Shown: positions 1 through 6,874 of the stretch, piece by piece | How positions within the stretch are numbered: the stretch's first letter is position 1 | How the letters are laid out: the number at the start of each line of letters is the position of its first letter | Position numbers and translations under genes: made by a program | Origin: Candidatus Latescibacterota bacterium | Lineage (GTDB): Bacteria > JAAXHH01 > JABIQT01 | Reading direction: 5' to 3' | Length of the DNA stretch: 13,128 bases | Assembly (NCBI GenBank): GCA_018667995.1 | Contig: JABIQT010000394.1 | Location: 1-13,128 of the forward strand | The notes under the pieces: model-generated | What the model was told of the DNA's origin: nothing | What the model saw: the letters and a program-made list of their open reading frames with translations, nothing else | Database searches by the model: none

Positions 1-2
1 TG

Positions 3-53
3 CCGTCTACACTTTTGGCAGCCTCTTCCTGGCAGGAAGCAGATTTGTCGTGA
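3..53 (+). CDS. Possible 3' end of an upstream gene (fragment)
   Basis: Only the last 16 codons and a TGA stop would lie in the window; the visible residues end in AASSWQEADLS. The stop shares a GTGA overlap with the GTG start of the next gene, a spacing used again further along this window (10746), which is the main reason to believe it. The fragment is too short to assign a function. All three plus frames are open across these 50 bases, so the frame choice is not secure. Confidence 0.35.
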   Translation, partial: PSTLLAASSWQEADLS

Positions 54-1075
54 CTCCGCCGAAGACATCCCTCCCTCTTGGGATCGTCGGAATCATGGGG
101 TTGTCCGTATTGCTAGGTTGTGGTGATCTGCTCCTGCTTCGAAGAGACATGGGACGGGCAACATCGCTCTACGAGACAGGGCAGGCAGTCGAAAGCGCGC
201 GTCTGCTGCGCAGCCTGGAAGATCGAAACTGGCCAAACTTTACACTCGTGTCTCAGGACGTGTATCGTGGAATACTCGACCTGCTGACATTGGAAATGGC
301 AGACCCGGATCTCGCCACGTTCTCAATACGCCAGATAGAGAGAGATATACCTTCATCTGGCACCGACAGTGAGCGTCTGTTCCTCGCCGACCAGTATTTC
401 CGTATTGGCGAGGCCTATTCGCGTTCCGGCAGAAGCAGGTTGGCGCAGGAAGCTTTTGACCAGGCGGGAAGCTGGGGTGATCCATTGCGACTACTTGTCA
501 GACTTGACTCCGCATACTCGCGCACTGGAGTGGAAGGGATCTGGGACGGCCCTGCCCATGTAAATCTTCAGGATTTCGAGAGTGTAGATGAAATGGCCCT
601 GCGGCCATGGGATCTGCAGAGGAAGGATCGTCTGATCGCGCAACATCGCCGTATGACTGATGGACATTCGGGCGGGGCGTACGAATATTTGCGACTACAG
701 TATGATGACGCATCGCCACGTTCGTACGACTACTTCCTCTTTGACGAGCCAGGCTTCGACTTGCGGACGAATCCACCGGTCGGCGTAGAGTTCCTCGCCA
801 GAAGCAACACGCCCGGAGTGCAAGTCTCCCTGTTTCTTGAGATTACCTATCGGACTTCCACTGGGACATACAGTTCAACTCTACCCGTGTCAGGCTCGGT
901 GACGTTGACACAAGAGTGGGTGAGTGTGACGTATGACAGTCTCCACACAATCCTGGATGGGACCACGATTCCAGGCGGAGATGTTGTGGCGGCAAAAGTG
1001 ACAAACCTGGGCTTGCTTACCCTCAGTCAGTCCGGTGACGTCTGCGTCGATGACCTCCGCTTGTTCCTTTACTAG
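50..1075 (+). CDS. Putative lipoprotein with TPR-like helices and a C-terminal jelly-roll, carbohydrate-binding-like domain
   Basis: A 341-residue protein of no named family. Residues 5-24 form a hydrophobic signal ending in the lipobox VLLGC (Cys24), which suggests export and lipid anchoring; Gly at +2 does not suggest inner-membrane retention. Two helical stretches (about 36-65 and 108-145, e.g. YFRIGEAYSRSGRSRLAQEAF) look like TPR units. From about residue 173 the pattern changes to beta-rich: it opens with FESVDEMA, has a central FLFDEPGFDL, a conserved-looking EWVSV, and closes with CVDDLRLFLY. This start-to-end pattern, closing on a VDDxxL strand, is typical of CBM4/9-type or galactose-binding-like jelly rolls. 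The GTG start is chosen for the AGGAAG at 34-39 and the GTGA overlap with an upstream stop, but the frame stays open to the window edge, so an earlier start is possible. It is probably co-transcribed with the polymerase 13 bp downstream. A role in binding or handling the exported glycan is inference. Confidence 0.72.
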   Translation: MTPPKTSLPLGIVGIMGLSVLLGCGDLLLLRRDMGRATSLYETGQAVESARLLRSLEDRNWPNFTLVSQDVYRGILDLLTLEMADPDLATFSIRQIERDIPSSGTDSERLFLADQYFRIGEAYSRSGRSRLAQEAFDQAGSWGDPLRLLVRLDSAYSRTGVEGIWDGPAHVNLQDFESVDEMALRPWDLQRKDRLIAQHRRMTDGHSGGAYEYLRLQYDDASPRSYDYFLFDEPGFDLRTNPPVGVEFLARSNTPGVQVSLFLEITYRTSTGTYSSTLPVSGSVTLTQEWVSVTYDSLHTILDGTTIPGGDVVAAKVTNLGLLTLSQSGDVCVDDLRLFLY

Positions 1076-1088
1076 AATGCTCTAACGC

Positions 1089-2339
1089 TTGCCACCTGAA
1101 ATCATCCTCTTCGGACTGTGTTTGGTTGCGGTCCTGGCTATCGCCCGACTTGCAACATGGAACCCCCTGGTCGGACTGCTGGTATGGGTGTCCTTCCTGC
1201 CGCTGCAATTGGATACGGTAGGTGCCCTTGGCATCCGCCTCGCTCCGTCAGACCTCATCCTTGCAGGACTGACAACTGCGGCGGCTTTCAGGTTGCTGAA
1301 ACAGAGGCCTTTGGTTCCGCAGATGGATGACATCCTGCGCGCAACTCTGATTCTCCTGGGTTGGCTCTGCGTTGCCAGCATAAGCACGATGCTCTCCGTC
1401 GGTCACATGGCAACCTATGTAGTCATCAACAAGCTCTTAGGATTTGCCTCCCTGGTGCTGACCTACGTGATCGTACGGACAACCTTGGGCCCCATCGACA
1501 TGATTCGGCAAGCACTTCACTGGTACTGTATCGTCGGCTCAGTCTGGAATCTGCTCGGCCTGGGAGGCTACGCTCTGTGGAAGTGGGGCGGTATCCTGAG
1601 TCCGATGATATACCACCCACATGGTGAAGACCGTCTGCAGGGCTTCCTCCTCGACCCGAATGCCTATGCGGGCTTTGTGGTATCAGTCGCCCTTGTGCAG
1701 CTGGCCATAGGTGCCCGTCCCCTCCCTGGCTACAGCACAAGGGTCGCCGTATTGAATTCGGCGCTGTTGCTTCTCGGTATTTTCTTGGCTGATTCTCGGA
1801 GCGCTTGGTTGGCGATGACCTGCGGCGTCGTGGTCATGGCGCTTCATGTGGCACTTAGGGAACACCGACGCATTCTGATCCCATGCCTCCTCCTTGGGAC
1901 CATTTCGGTTGGGTTCCTTTGGCTCTCGCTCCAGTCTGATCTGCGCGACAACTCGCTGGTGGAGCGGATGGATCTCGTCCATCTTGCGTTGGCCTCAGTC
2001 GCATCTTCGCCGCTGTGGGGCTCGGGCCTCGGATGGCACGACAGTCTAATCCATTCCACTTACCTGTGGCTTCTGGCTGAGACGGGCCTGATAGGTTTCA
2101 TGTTATTGGGGACTTTCCTGATCGGTCTCTATATCAGAATCCGAATCGCGTGGAATTCCGCCGATTCGCAGACCTTGCAGGTCGGCCTTGCCGGAGTAGC
2201 CGTCCTGGGAGGTTGGATGGGGTTGATGATCGGACTTGAGTCGCTCTATCAACGGCATTACTGGTATCTTATGGCTGTTGTCTGTTCGGCATCTTGGGCC
2301 GACCGGTCGGGAACTTCCTCATCTCGTAAAGGTCGTTAG
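1089..2339 (+). CDS. O-antigen ligase / Wzy-type polysaccharide polymerase family membrane protein
   Basis: A 416-residue integral membrane protein with roughly ten to twelve hydrophobic helices. Members join undecaprenyl-linked repeat units into a polymer (Wzy) or attach the polymer to lipid A core (WaaL) or protein, at the periplasmic face. Family signs (O-antigen ligase, PF04932-like) are RLQGFLLDPNAYAGF at about 182-196, DSRSAWLA at 235-242, and the late loop and helix PLWGSGLGWHDS then HSTYLWLLAETGLIGF at 308-337, with basic and His residues in the large periplasmic loop. Length is normal for the family. The start is TTG at 1089: an in-frame TAA at 1083-1085 rules out anything earlier, and no clear Shine-Dalgarno precedes it, so translation may depend on the upstream gene. 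Sequence alone cannot separate ligase from polymerase. It is followed 32 bp later by a convergent gene. Confidence 0.88.
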   Translation: MPPEIILFGLCLVAVLAIARLATWNPLVGLLVWVSFLPLQLDTVGALGIRLAPSDLILAGLTTAAAFRLLKQRPLVPQMDDILRATLILLGWLCVASISTMLSVGHMATYVVINKLLGFASLVLTYVIVRTTLGPIDMIRQALHWYCIVGSVWNLLGLGGYALWKWGGILSPMIYHPHGEDRLQGFLLDPNAYAGFVVSVALVQLAIGARPLPGYSTRVAVLNSALLLLGIFLADSRSAWLAMTCGVVVMALHVALREHRRILIPCLLLGTISVGFLWLSLQSDLRDNSLVERMDLVHLALASVASSPLWGSGLGWHDSLIHSTYLWLLAETGLIGFMLLGTFLIGLYIRIRIAWNSADSQTLQVGLAGVAVLGGWMGLMIGLESLYQRHYWYLMAVVCSASWADRSGTSSSRKGR

Positions 2340-2346
2340 CTACCTT

Positions 2347-2365
2347 GCGGCATCGCAGAGGCCGC
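2347..2365. terminator. Possible weak hairpin between convergent genes
   Basis: GCGGC at 2347-2351 pairs with GCCGC at 2361-2365 around a 9-nt loop, inside the 32-bp gap between two convergent stop codons. There is no T-run on either side, so this is at best a weak candidate bidirectional terminator. Confidence 0.2.
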
Positions 2366-2371
2366 CGGGAG

Positions 2372-4060
2372 CTATTCCCATTCACAGGCCTCCCCGCGTC
2401 TTAGCACGTAGACTTCTTGTCGGCCGTAGTGCGGCATATCTACAGGCGGCGCGACTTCATCGAGACAATGTGGTGTCCTCACCCTTGCCTCTTGCACGGC
2501 ATCCCAGATCTCTCGACCGAAGGGCACCTTCTCCAGGTGCGGATATTCCTGTACGATGAGCAAGTTGATCCCGGGCCGTAAGACCGCCCGCATTCTCGCC
2601 TGCCACTCCGATGTGTAGCCGATCTCGCCGCCGGTGATCTGCAGATCAGTACTGCGCGTGTGTTCGTAGATCAGATTCCTATAGGCGTCGATGGCGTGCA
2701 ACATACGTCCTTGGTGCACGACGAAGTTCCCCAGGATGAAGACATCTTCGCGCTTCTGGCTTGGTCGCTCGTCCACGAACTCGGCAATCTTGTGTGCGTG
2801 CTCGAAGATCAATCCCTTGGCTACCGCCTCGTCACCCTGCAGTGGAGGTGGAGATGCTGGCGTGAGTGCCAGCACGGCGATGGACAGACCCGCAGCCAAA
2901 TAGCGGGATACCCAAATTCCTGCGTGATCGTTCACCAAACGCGTTAAATAGAGGGCTGCCAGAACTGAAAAAGGCAGGAAGTAGACGATGAGAACTCGAG
3001 AGTGCAGTGGATGGGAGGCCATCAGCAGATATGTGAACACACCGCAGGCTAGCGTGTAAATGCCAAGCCGGGATGCTCCTGCCCCGTCGTCAGCAATTCG
3101 TTTTCGTTCGTAGAACACGGCAACCGGGACGGCCAGGGTGAGCCAGAAGTTCGTGTGCTGCAGCAGAACCCACGGGTAATACATCAGACCCCAAAGGAGC
3201 GAAGTGGGCAACTCCGAAACCAGATTCCCTACGCGTTCGCCAGCACTGTCGCCTCCGGTCGCCATGAGATAGTAGAACAACGTGACCTCCAGGTATTCCC
3301 AGAAGAAGACGAAGAGTAGACCGACGGTAGCCACCAACAGGGCCCACTGCCCGCGTGTCGCAGGGATTAGAACCGCAAACGATGGACGGTAGACTATGAG
3401 TCCAATGACCAGTAGAGGAACGAGGAGAAAAAGCACCGAACTCTTGAGGAACATCGCTATCGTCGCGACTGCCAAGGCACCGCGGTAGCGGCCACCAACG
3501 ACGAAGACGACGGCGATGGACGCCGCGGTCAGAGCCAGCAGATCAAGTCGAGTGTCGCGTGCTCCGCCGTGCTCGGCCGGGAACACCCCGATTGCCAGCA
3601 TGATCGATCCGGCTAACAGGAGTTCCCAGAAGCGGTTCTTCCGACTGACTGTGGTAAAGAGCACGCTCAGTAAAGCCAGCAGGCACAGTACCCAACCGAG
3701 GCCGAAGGCGGTCCTGCCGAAACCCACCAGAAGGGTCGGCAATGACATCACGAAATAGGGAATCATCACGTCCCCGACGAATTCGTGAGACAGGAGATCG
3801 CCCAACCCGTTCGTCCTGAGGAATGAGGCGAGGTTACACACTCCCGAGACGTGCCGGCATCCGTCGAACAGGGGGACTAGCGCGGACTGGGAATTGTTGT
3901 GCCACTGAACGATCAGTGCTCCGAATGCGCCAAAGGTAGCCACGCATGCGGCGGCGCCCACAACATCCTGCCGGCTCTCCACCCACTGCTGCAAACCAGC
4001 CCTCACTTGCTGGCCCAGCAGCTTCATCTTGGCATACAGACCCCGAGAATTGTCGTTCAT
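2372..4060 (-). CDS. Large multi-pass membrane protein with soluble C-terminal domain; possible GT-C-type glycosyltransferase
   Basis: A 562-residue protein if started at ATG 4058-4060. The N-terminal 30 residues are basic and amphipathic. About 10-12 hydrophobic helices then run from residue 32 to about 410, followed by a soluble domain of about 145 residues beginning near GDEAVAKGLIFEHAHKI. The first extracytoplasmic loop (about 51-95) carries NNSQSALVPLFDGCRH and two Cys residues; a middle loop reads GGARDTRLDLLA. A large membrane domain followed by a soluble tail, in a polysaccharide locus, fits the GT-C fold (lipid-linked sugar donors, periplasmic transfer), but I see no clean catalytic DD or DxD in the first loop. 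The frame stays open upstream to 4240, but that extension is Arg/Pro/Ser-rich and unlike a membrane protein, so the internal ATG is preferred; a weak AAGG lies 13 nt upstream. An alternative ATG is at 4025-4027. It could instead be a transporter-like or flippase protein. Confidence 0.65.
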   Translation of the reverse strand: MNDNSRGLYAKMKLLGQQVRAGLQQWVESRQDVVGAAACVATFGAFGALIVQWHNNSQSALVPLFDGCRHVSGVCNLASFLRTNGLGDLLSHEFVGDVMIPYFVMSLPTLLVGFGRTAFGLGWVLCLLALLSVLFTTVSRKNRFWELLLAGSIMLAIGVFPAEHGGARDTRLDLLALTAASIAVVFVVGGRYRGALAVATIAMFLKSSVLFLLVPLLVIGLIVYRPSFAVLIPATRGQWALLVATVGLLFVFFWEYLEVTLFYYLMATGGDSAGERVGNLVSELPTSLLWGLMYYPWVLLQHTNFWLTLAVPVAVFYERKRIADDGAGASRLGIYTLACGVFTYLLMASHPLHSRVLIVYFLPFSVLAALYLTRLVNDHAGIWVSRYLAAGLSIAVLALTPASPPPLQGDEAVAKGLIFEHAHKIAEFVDERPSQKREDVFILGNFVVHQGRMLHAIDAYRNLIYEHTRSTDLQITGGEIGYTSEWQARMRAVLRPGINLLIVQEYPHLEKVPFGREIWDAVQEARVRTPHCLDEVAPPVDMPHYGRQEVYVLRRGEACEWE

Positions 4061-4225
4061 TCGTAACCGTTCGCCTTCGAGAGGACGTTGGCTCCGACGA
4101 GTGAGAGACGGCTCACGCTCTTCCCTTTGGGCCGCAGTGCCTGGATATGAGTCTGCCCAAGATTTGCCGTGGACAAGCCGCCTGCTTGACAGGGATTTGG
4201 GAGTCGGCCGAGCTCGGTGCAGGGA

Positions 4226-4252
4226 GCCCGTGTGGCCCACAGGGCCACGGGC
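4226..4252. other. GC-rich imperfect hairpin upstream of the minus-strand membrane protein gene
   Basis: GCCCG (4226-4230) and TGGCCC (4233-4238) pair with GGGCCA (4242-4247) and CGGGC (4248-4252). This makes an 11-bp GC-rich stem with a 2-nt bulge (TG) and a 3-nt loop (ACA). It lies about 165 bp upstream of the ATG at 4060, so it could be in that gene's leader. There is no T-tract, so it is not an ordinary intrinsic terminator. Function unknown. Confidence 0.4.
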
Positions 4253-4387
4253 CTGCCGTCCGACGGTGTACCAGACGACCTCTTGCGGTCAGTGCGTTCA
4301 AGCCGTGAGTGCCAATCACCATCCGTGGGAGCGGGGGCATCAGGTGCCGCAAGCCGTTTGGTCCTTCGAAGCACGTCTGCGGCTCGC

Positions 4388-4432
4388 GACTGTCGTACGT
4401 CTGACTGTCGTACGTCTGACTGTCGTACGTCT
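4388..4432. repeat. Three perfect tandem copies of a 15-bp unit
   Basis: The unit GACTGTCGTACGTCT occurs at 4388-4402, 4403-4417 and 4418-4432 with no mismatch and no spacer. Each copy contains the self-complementary core CGTACG. The array sits in the divergent intergenic region, about 330 bp from the minus-strand start and about 250 bp from the plus-strand start. Possible roles are an array of protein-binding sites or a simple slippage-prone minisatellite; sequence alone does not decide. Confidence 0.9.
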
Positions 4433-4500
4433 GTCAGCTCAGTAAACGCAATGTCGCGGCCCTGCTGTCGGAGGCCTTGCGTAAATGGTAGCAGTCGACT

Positions 4501-4522
4501 CCACGTCTCGACGAGACCGTGG
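4501..4522. other. Imperfect inverted repeat upstream of the epimerase gene
   Basis: CCACGTCT (4501-4508) pairs with AGA (4514-4516) and CGTGG (4518-4522) with a single bulged C, giving an 8-bp stem around a short CGACG loop. It lies about 160 bp upstream of the epimerase start and could be an operator or RNA hairpin. No T-run follows. Confidence 0.35.
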
Positions 4523-4678
4523 TCCGGAAGCTAGATCTGCCTCAAGAGATTGTCAACGCGGCGCGGCAGGGCACGAACTGAGGCAATATGTATCTTTGCG
4601 GCCAAAGGGACCTCAGACTGGCTACGGATGTGCCGGATATCAGAGATCCCAGGCAGCGACATATGCGAGGATAGCCGA

Positions 4679-5647
4679 ATGCAGCTTGCGGGAAAGCGTT
4701 TCTTGGTAATAGGTGGTGCAGGGCTCATCGGGTCTCACGTCGTAGAGCGGGCCCTGAGTGAGGACGTCGCAGAGGTCATCATATTCGACAACTTCGCTCG
4801 TGGTACATCCGAGAATCTTGCGACGGCGCTCAAGGATTCTCGTTGTAGCGTGTACGACGTGGGCGGTGACATCTTACACACCGACGTTCTTCAGAACGCA
4901 GTCAGAGGCGTCGATGGAGTGTTTCATCTTGCGGCGCTCTGGCTTCTGCAGTGTCAGGAGTTTCCGAGGGCAGCCTTCGACGTGAACATCAGGGGTACGT
5001 TCAACGTAGTTGAGGCTTGCATTCAGGCTGGAGTCAACCGCCTCGTCTATTCGTCCTCGTCCTCTGTCTATGGCGACGCACTCTCTGAACCGATGACGGA
5101 GGATCATCCTTACAACAACACCACCTTCTACGGGGCCACAAAGATCGCCGGCGAGCATATGTGTAGAGCCTTCGCGAATCATCAAGGTCTCGCTTACGTC
5201 GCCCTGAGATACATGAATGTCTATGGCCCCCGGCAGGACTACCGCGGCGCGTACACCGGAGTCATAATGAATATGCTCGACCGACTTCATCAAGGATTGC
5301 CGCCTGTTGTTCATGGAGACGGGTCCCAGTCCTATGATTTTGTCCACGTGACGGACTGTGCTGCGTCCAATCTCGCGGCCATGCAGGCCGACACGACGGA
5401 TGAGTTCTACAACGTCGGGACCGGCATCTGCACATCAATCCTTGAAATCGCCGAGATGCTGATCGAAATAACCGGGGCTTCAGTCGACGTGGAATTTGCG
5501 CCTGAGACACAGAGCTTCGTTCAACGCCGTGTGGGCAGTCCGACCAAAGCGTGTCACGATCTTCGATTCTCTGCAAAGGTAGAACTTCGCGAAGGACTGA
5601 CGGAACTGGTGGCCTGGCACCGAGAAGATGTCAGACGAGAGCAGTGA
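4679..5647 (+). CDS. NAD-dependent sugar epimerase/dehydratase (extended SDR, UDP-glucose 4-epimerase-like)
   Basis: A 322-residue cytoplasmic enzyme expected to modify a nucleotide-activated sugar (4-epimerisation or a related oxidation-reduction at C4) for the glycan made here. The N-terminal Rossmann motif GGAGLIGS (12-19) is the GxxGxxG NAD site; FDNF with Asp37 ends the second strand. VYSSSSSVYG (123-132) supplies the catalytic Ser/Thr region and FYGATK (150-155) the YxxxK pair (Tyr151, Lys155). RYMNVYGPRQ (177-186) and HGDGSQSYDFVHVTD (212-226) are typical of nucleotide-sugar epimerases and dehydratases. Length is normal for a short epimerase. ATG 4679 is chosen because GAGGA at 4667-4671 sits 7 nt upstream and the Rossmann strand follows at once; the open frame back to 4550 is discarded as non-protein-like. 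The exact substrate cannot be read from sequence. It converges on the flippase gene. Confidence 0.9.
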   Translation: MQLAGKRFLVIGGAGLIGSHVVERALSEDVAEVIIFDNFARGTSENLATALKDSRCSVYDVGGDILHTDVLQNAVRGVDGVFHLAALWLLQCQEFPRAAFDVNIRGTFNVVEACIQAGVNRLVYSSSSSVYGDALSEPMTEDHPYNNTTFYGATKIAGEHMCRAFANHQGLAYVALRYMNVYGPRQDYRGAYTGVIMNMLDRLHQGLPPVVHGDGSQSYDFVHVTDCAASNLAAMQADTTDEFYNVGTGICTSILEIAEMLIEITGASVDVEFAPETQSFVQRRVGSPTKACHDLRFSAKVELREGLTELVAWHREDVRREQ

Positions 5648-5670
5648 CTCACTGCGTTTGGGCTGGCGGT

Positions 5671-5690
5671 TCTGAGCGTCGTCGCTCAAC
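5671..5690. terminator. Possible bidirectional hairpin terminator between convergent genes
   Basis: TGAGCG (5673-5678) and CGCTCA (5683-5688) form a perfect 6-bp stem around TCGT in the 44-bp gap between the convergent epimerase and flippase genes. A flanking GGT/ACC pair can extend it past a 2-nt bulge. There is no clear T-run on either strand, so termination strength is uncertain. Confidence 0.4.
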
Positions 5691-5691
5691 C

Positions 5692-6747
5692 TCATTCAGC
5701 CATCTCTCCCGTGGTGGATTGTCGACTTGCCTCAGACTGAGTAGACCGCCACCAGAGATCGCGAAAGGGACTGCCTTCAAGAATGACCATCAGCAGGCCT
5801 GCTCCGAACACCAGCAGTGTGTTCAACGCCCATACGAGAACACCAAAGCCGGCTGCAGCAACGACCCCTTCTCCCATCACGTCCCGCAGTGCGACGATCG
5901 CACCTGCACTGAAGGATCCGAGGAAGGCTGGCGTGGGCAGCACGGTGATGAAAACACTGATCATCACGCGCACGACTATCAGGGACACGAGGGTCTTCTC
6001 CTGTAGATCAAAGGCCCAATAGAGCGGTGCGAAAGACACGATGGTGATGCCCCACAGCAGCAGCGAATCCATCACGATGAGGAGGACGTCACGAGGTTTC
6101 GCAAACGCGCCAAAACCCTCGGCAACATGGCCAACGGCATCATTCGTGATGTCGACCCAGCGTGTTGGCAAGAACCGCCCTAGGCTGTTGACGATTCTTA
6201 GTGACGCAGCCCGCTGTGTCGTGGATAGAACGACCAGGAGAACGAGGATGACCGCCGCTGCAAGTCCGAACTCGCTGAATCTCAGCAGGACGTCGCGTAG
6301 AGGCAGTTCGGGATAGACATCCGAAACCAGATCTGCCGGTAGCGCAAATCGAAAAACCCAGAAACACAGAAGAAGTATTACGGTCAGGTCGCACAAGCGC
6401 TCTGCCACCACTGTCGCCATGCCCCCGGTGAAGGGCACATTGTGCTTTCGACTGAGAAGGAATCCTTTGAGAAGCTCACCCGTGCGTCCGGGGAGGATAT
6501 TACCCATCAGCCCAATCGCAAGGGGTGAGATCAGACCTGACAACGGCACCTGCTTCATCGGATACAGGAGGATCTTCCAGCGATGCAACCGGAAGTAGTA
6601 TGCTGAACACATCACGAGGAAAGTACCGGCAATGTGCAGCAGGCTGACCTCACTCAGACTGTCAGTAACATCACCGACAGATACGCTTCGCAGCGTGTAG
6701 TACCCCGCCCCAATACCGACAAGGACACCAAGGATCCAGCGGCCCAT
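5692..6747 (-). CDS. Flippase-like integral membrane protein (lysylphosphatidylglycerol synthase TM region family, UPF0104/YbhN-like)
   Basis: A 351-residue membrane protein with about eight hydrophobic helices, matching the stand-alone membrane-domain family PF03706 related to the MprF flippase domain. Diagnostic stretches are YYFRLHRWKILLYP (50-63), NILPGRTGELLKGFLLSRK (83-101) and VVAERLCDL (113-121), all near where this family has its conserved Arg and Glu residues. No cytoplasmic aminoacyl-transferase domain is attached. Such proteins are often found in glycan clusters and are thought to move lipid-linked substrates across the membrane; that role here is inference. ATG 6745-6747 is preferred over the GTG at 6784-6786 because a strong Shine-Dalgarno (AAGGGAGGG on the minus strand, ending 6 nt upstream) precedes it. 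It is divergent from the deacetylase operon and shares its 127-bp promoter region. Confidence 0.85.
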   Translation of the reverse strand: MGRWILGVLVGIGAGYYTLRSVSVGDVTDSLSEVSLLHIAGTFLVMCSAYYFRLHRWKILLYPMKQVPLSGLISPLAIGLMGNILPGRTGELLKGFLLSRKHNVPFTGGMATVVAERLCDLTVILLLCFWVFRFALPADLVSDVYPELPLRDVLLRFSEFGLAAAVILVLLVVLSTTQRAASLRIVNSLGRFLPTRWVDITNDAVGHVAEGFGAFAKPRDVLLIVMDSLLLWGITIVSFAPLYWAFDLQEKTLVSLIVVRVMISVFITVLPTPAFLGSFSAGAIVALRDVMGEGVVAAAGFGVLVWALNTLLVFGAGLLMVILEGSPFRDLWWRSTQSEASRQSTTGEMAE

Positions 6748-6791
6748 TGGCAGCCCTCCCTTTGCACCACGGACGATGGGGTTCACGTTGC

Positions 6792-6820
6792 TTTACACCC
6801 CTGTCGGGAGGCGGTATTCT
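6792..6820 (+). promoter_or_regulatory. Sigma-70-like promoter for the deacetylase operon
   Basis: TTTACA at 6792-6797 (5 of 6 to TTGACA) and TATTCT at 6815-6820 (4 of 6 to TATAAT) are separated by exactly 17 bp. It sits 54 bp upstream of the deacetylase start, in the short region between divergent genes where a promoter must exist. No TG extension of the -10 is present. No equally good promoter was seen for the opposite flippase gene. Confidence 0.5.
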
Positions 6821-6874
6821 CTTCAGTAGCACCAAACAAATGCATGCACGTTGCCCTTAGAGAGACATAGGTTG

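Larger units (their letters stand above)
4061..4678. other. 618-bp divergent intergenic region without a convincing gene
   Basis: This stretch separates the minus-strand membrane protein from the plus-strand epimerase and is by far the longest gene-free part of the window. Overlapping open frames on both strands give only Arg/Pro/Ser-rich translations without recognisable domains. It contains the 15-bp triple repeat and two imperfect hairpins listed separately. It must hold promoters for both flanking genes, but no convincing -35/-10 pair was seen for either. One short run of plausible helix-like residues (LDETVVRKLDLPQEIVNAAR, 4507-4566) sits between stops and may be a gene remnant or chance. 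Confidence 0.7.

Noticed and set aside
4061-4240. In-frame N-terminal extension of the minus-strand membrane protein (start near 4240)
   Set aside because: The added 60 residues are Arg/Ser/Pro-rich with no domain or signal, and the ATG at 4060 directly precedes the protein-like sequence.
4388-4432. CRISPR array
   Set aside because: The 15-bp units are directly adjacent with no spacers, and no cas gene is present.
4029-4445. Open frame on the plus strand (138 codons) with a CxxC and HH stretch that briefly suggested a zinc-binding transposase fragment
   Set aside because: No transposase motif set, no inverted repeats, Arg-rich composition, and it overlaps the start of a better-supported minus-strand gene.
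4528-4556. Minus-strand promoter TTGACA - 17 bp - TAGCTT
   Set aside because: The -35 is perfect but the -10 matches only 3 of 6, and it would give a leader of about 460 nt; not enough to call.
4550-4678. Extended start for the epimerase
   Set aside because: The 43 added residues are unlike SDR proteins; ATG 4679 has GAGGA at good spacing and leads straight into the Rossmann fold.
5551-6006. Plus-strand open frame of 151 codons
   Set aside because: Antisense to the well-supported flippase-like gene and the epimerase end; Ser/Arg/His-rich with no domain.
6784-6854. Direct repeat CACGTTGC at 6784-6791 and 6847-6854 flanking the promoter, as operator sites
   Set aside because: The 8-mer also occurs inside a coding region (near 11204), so it is not specific.
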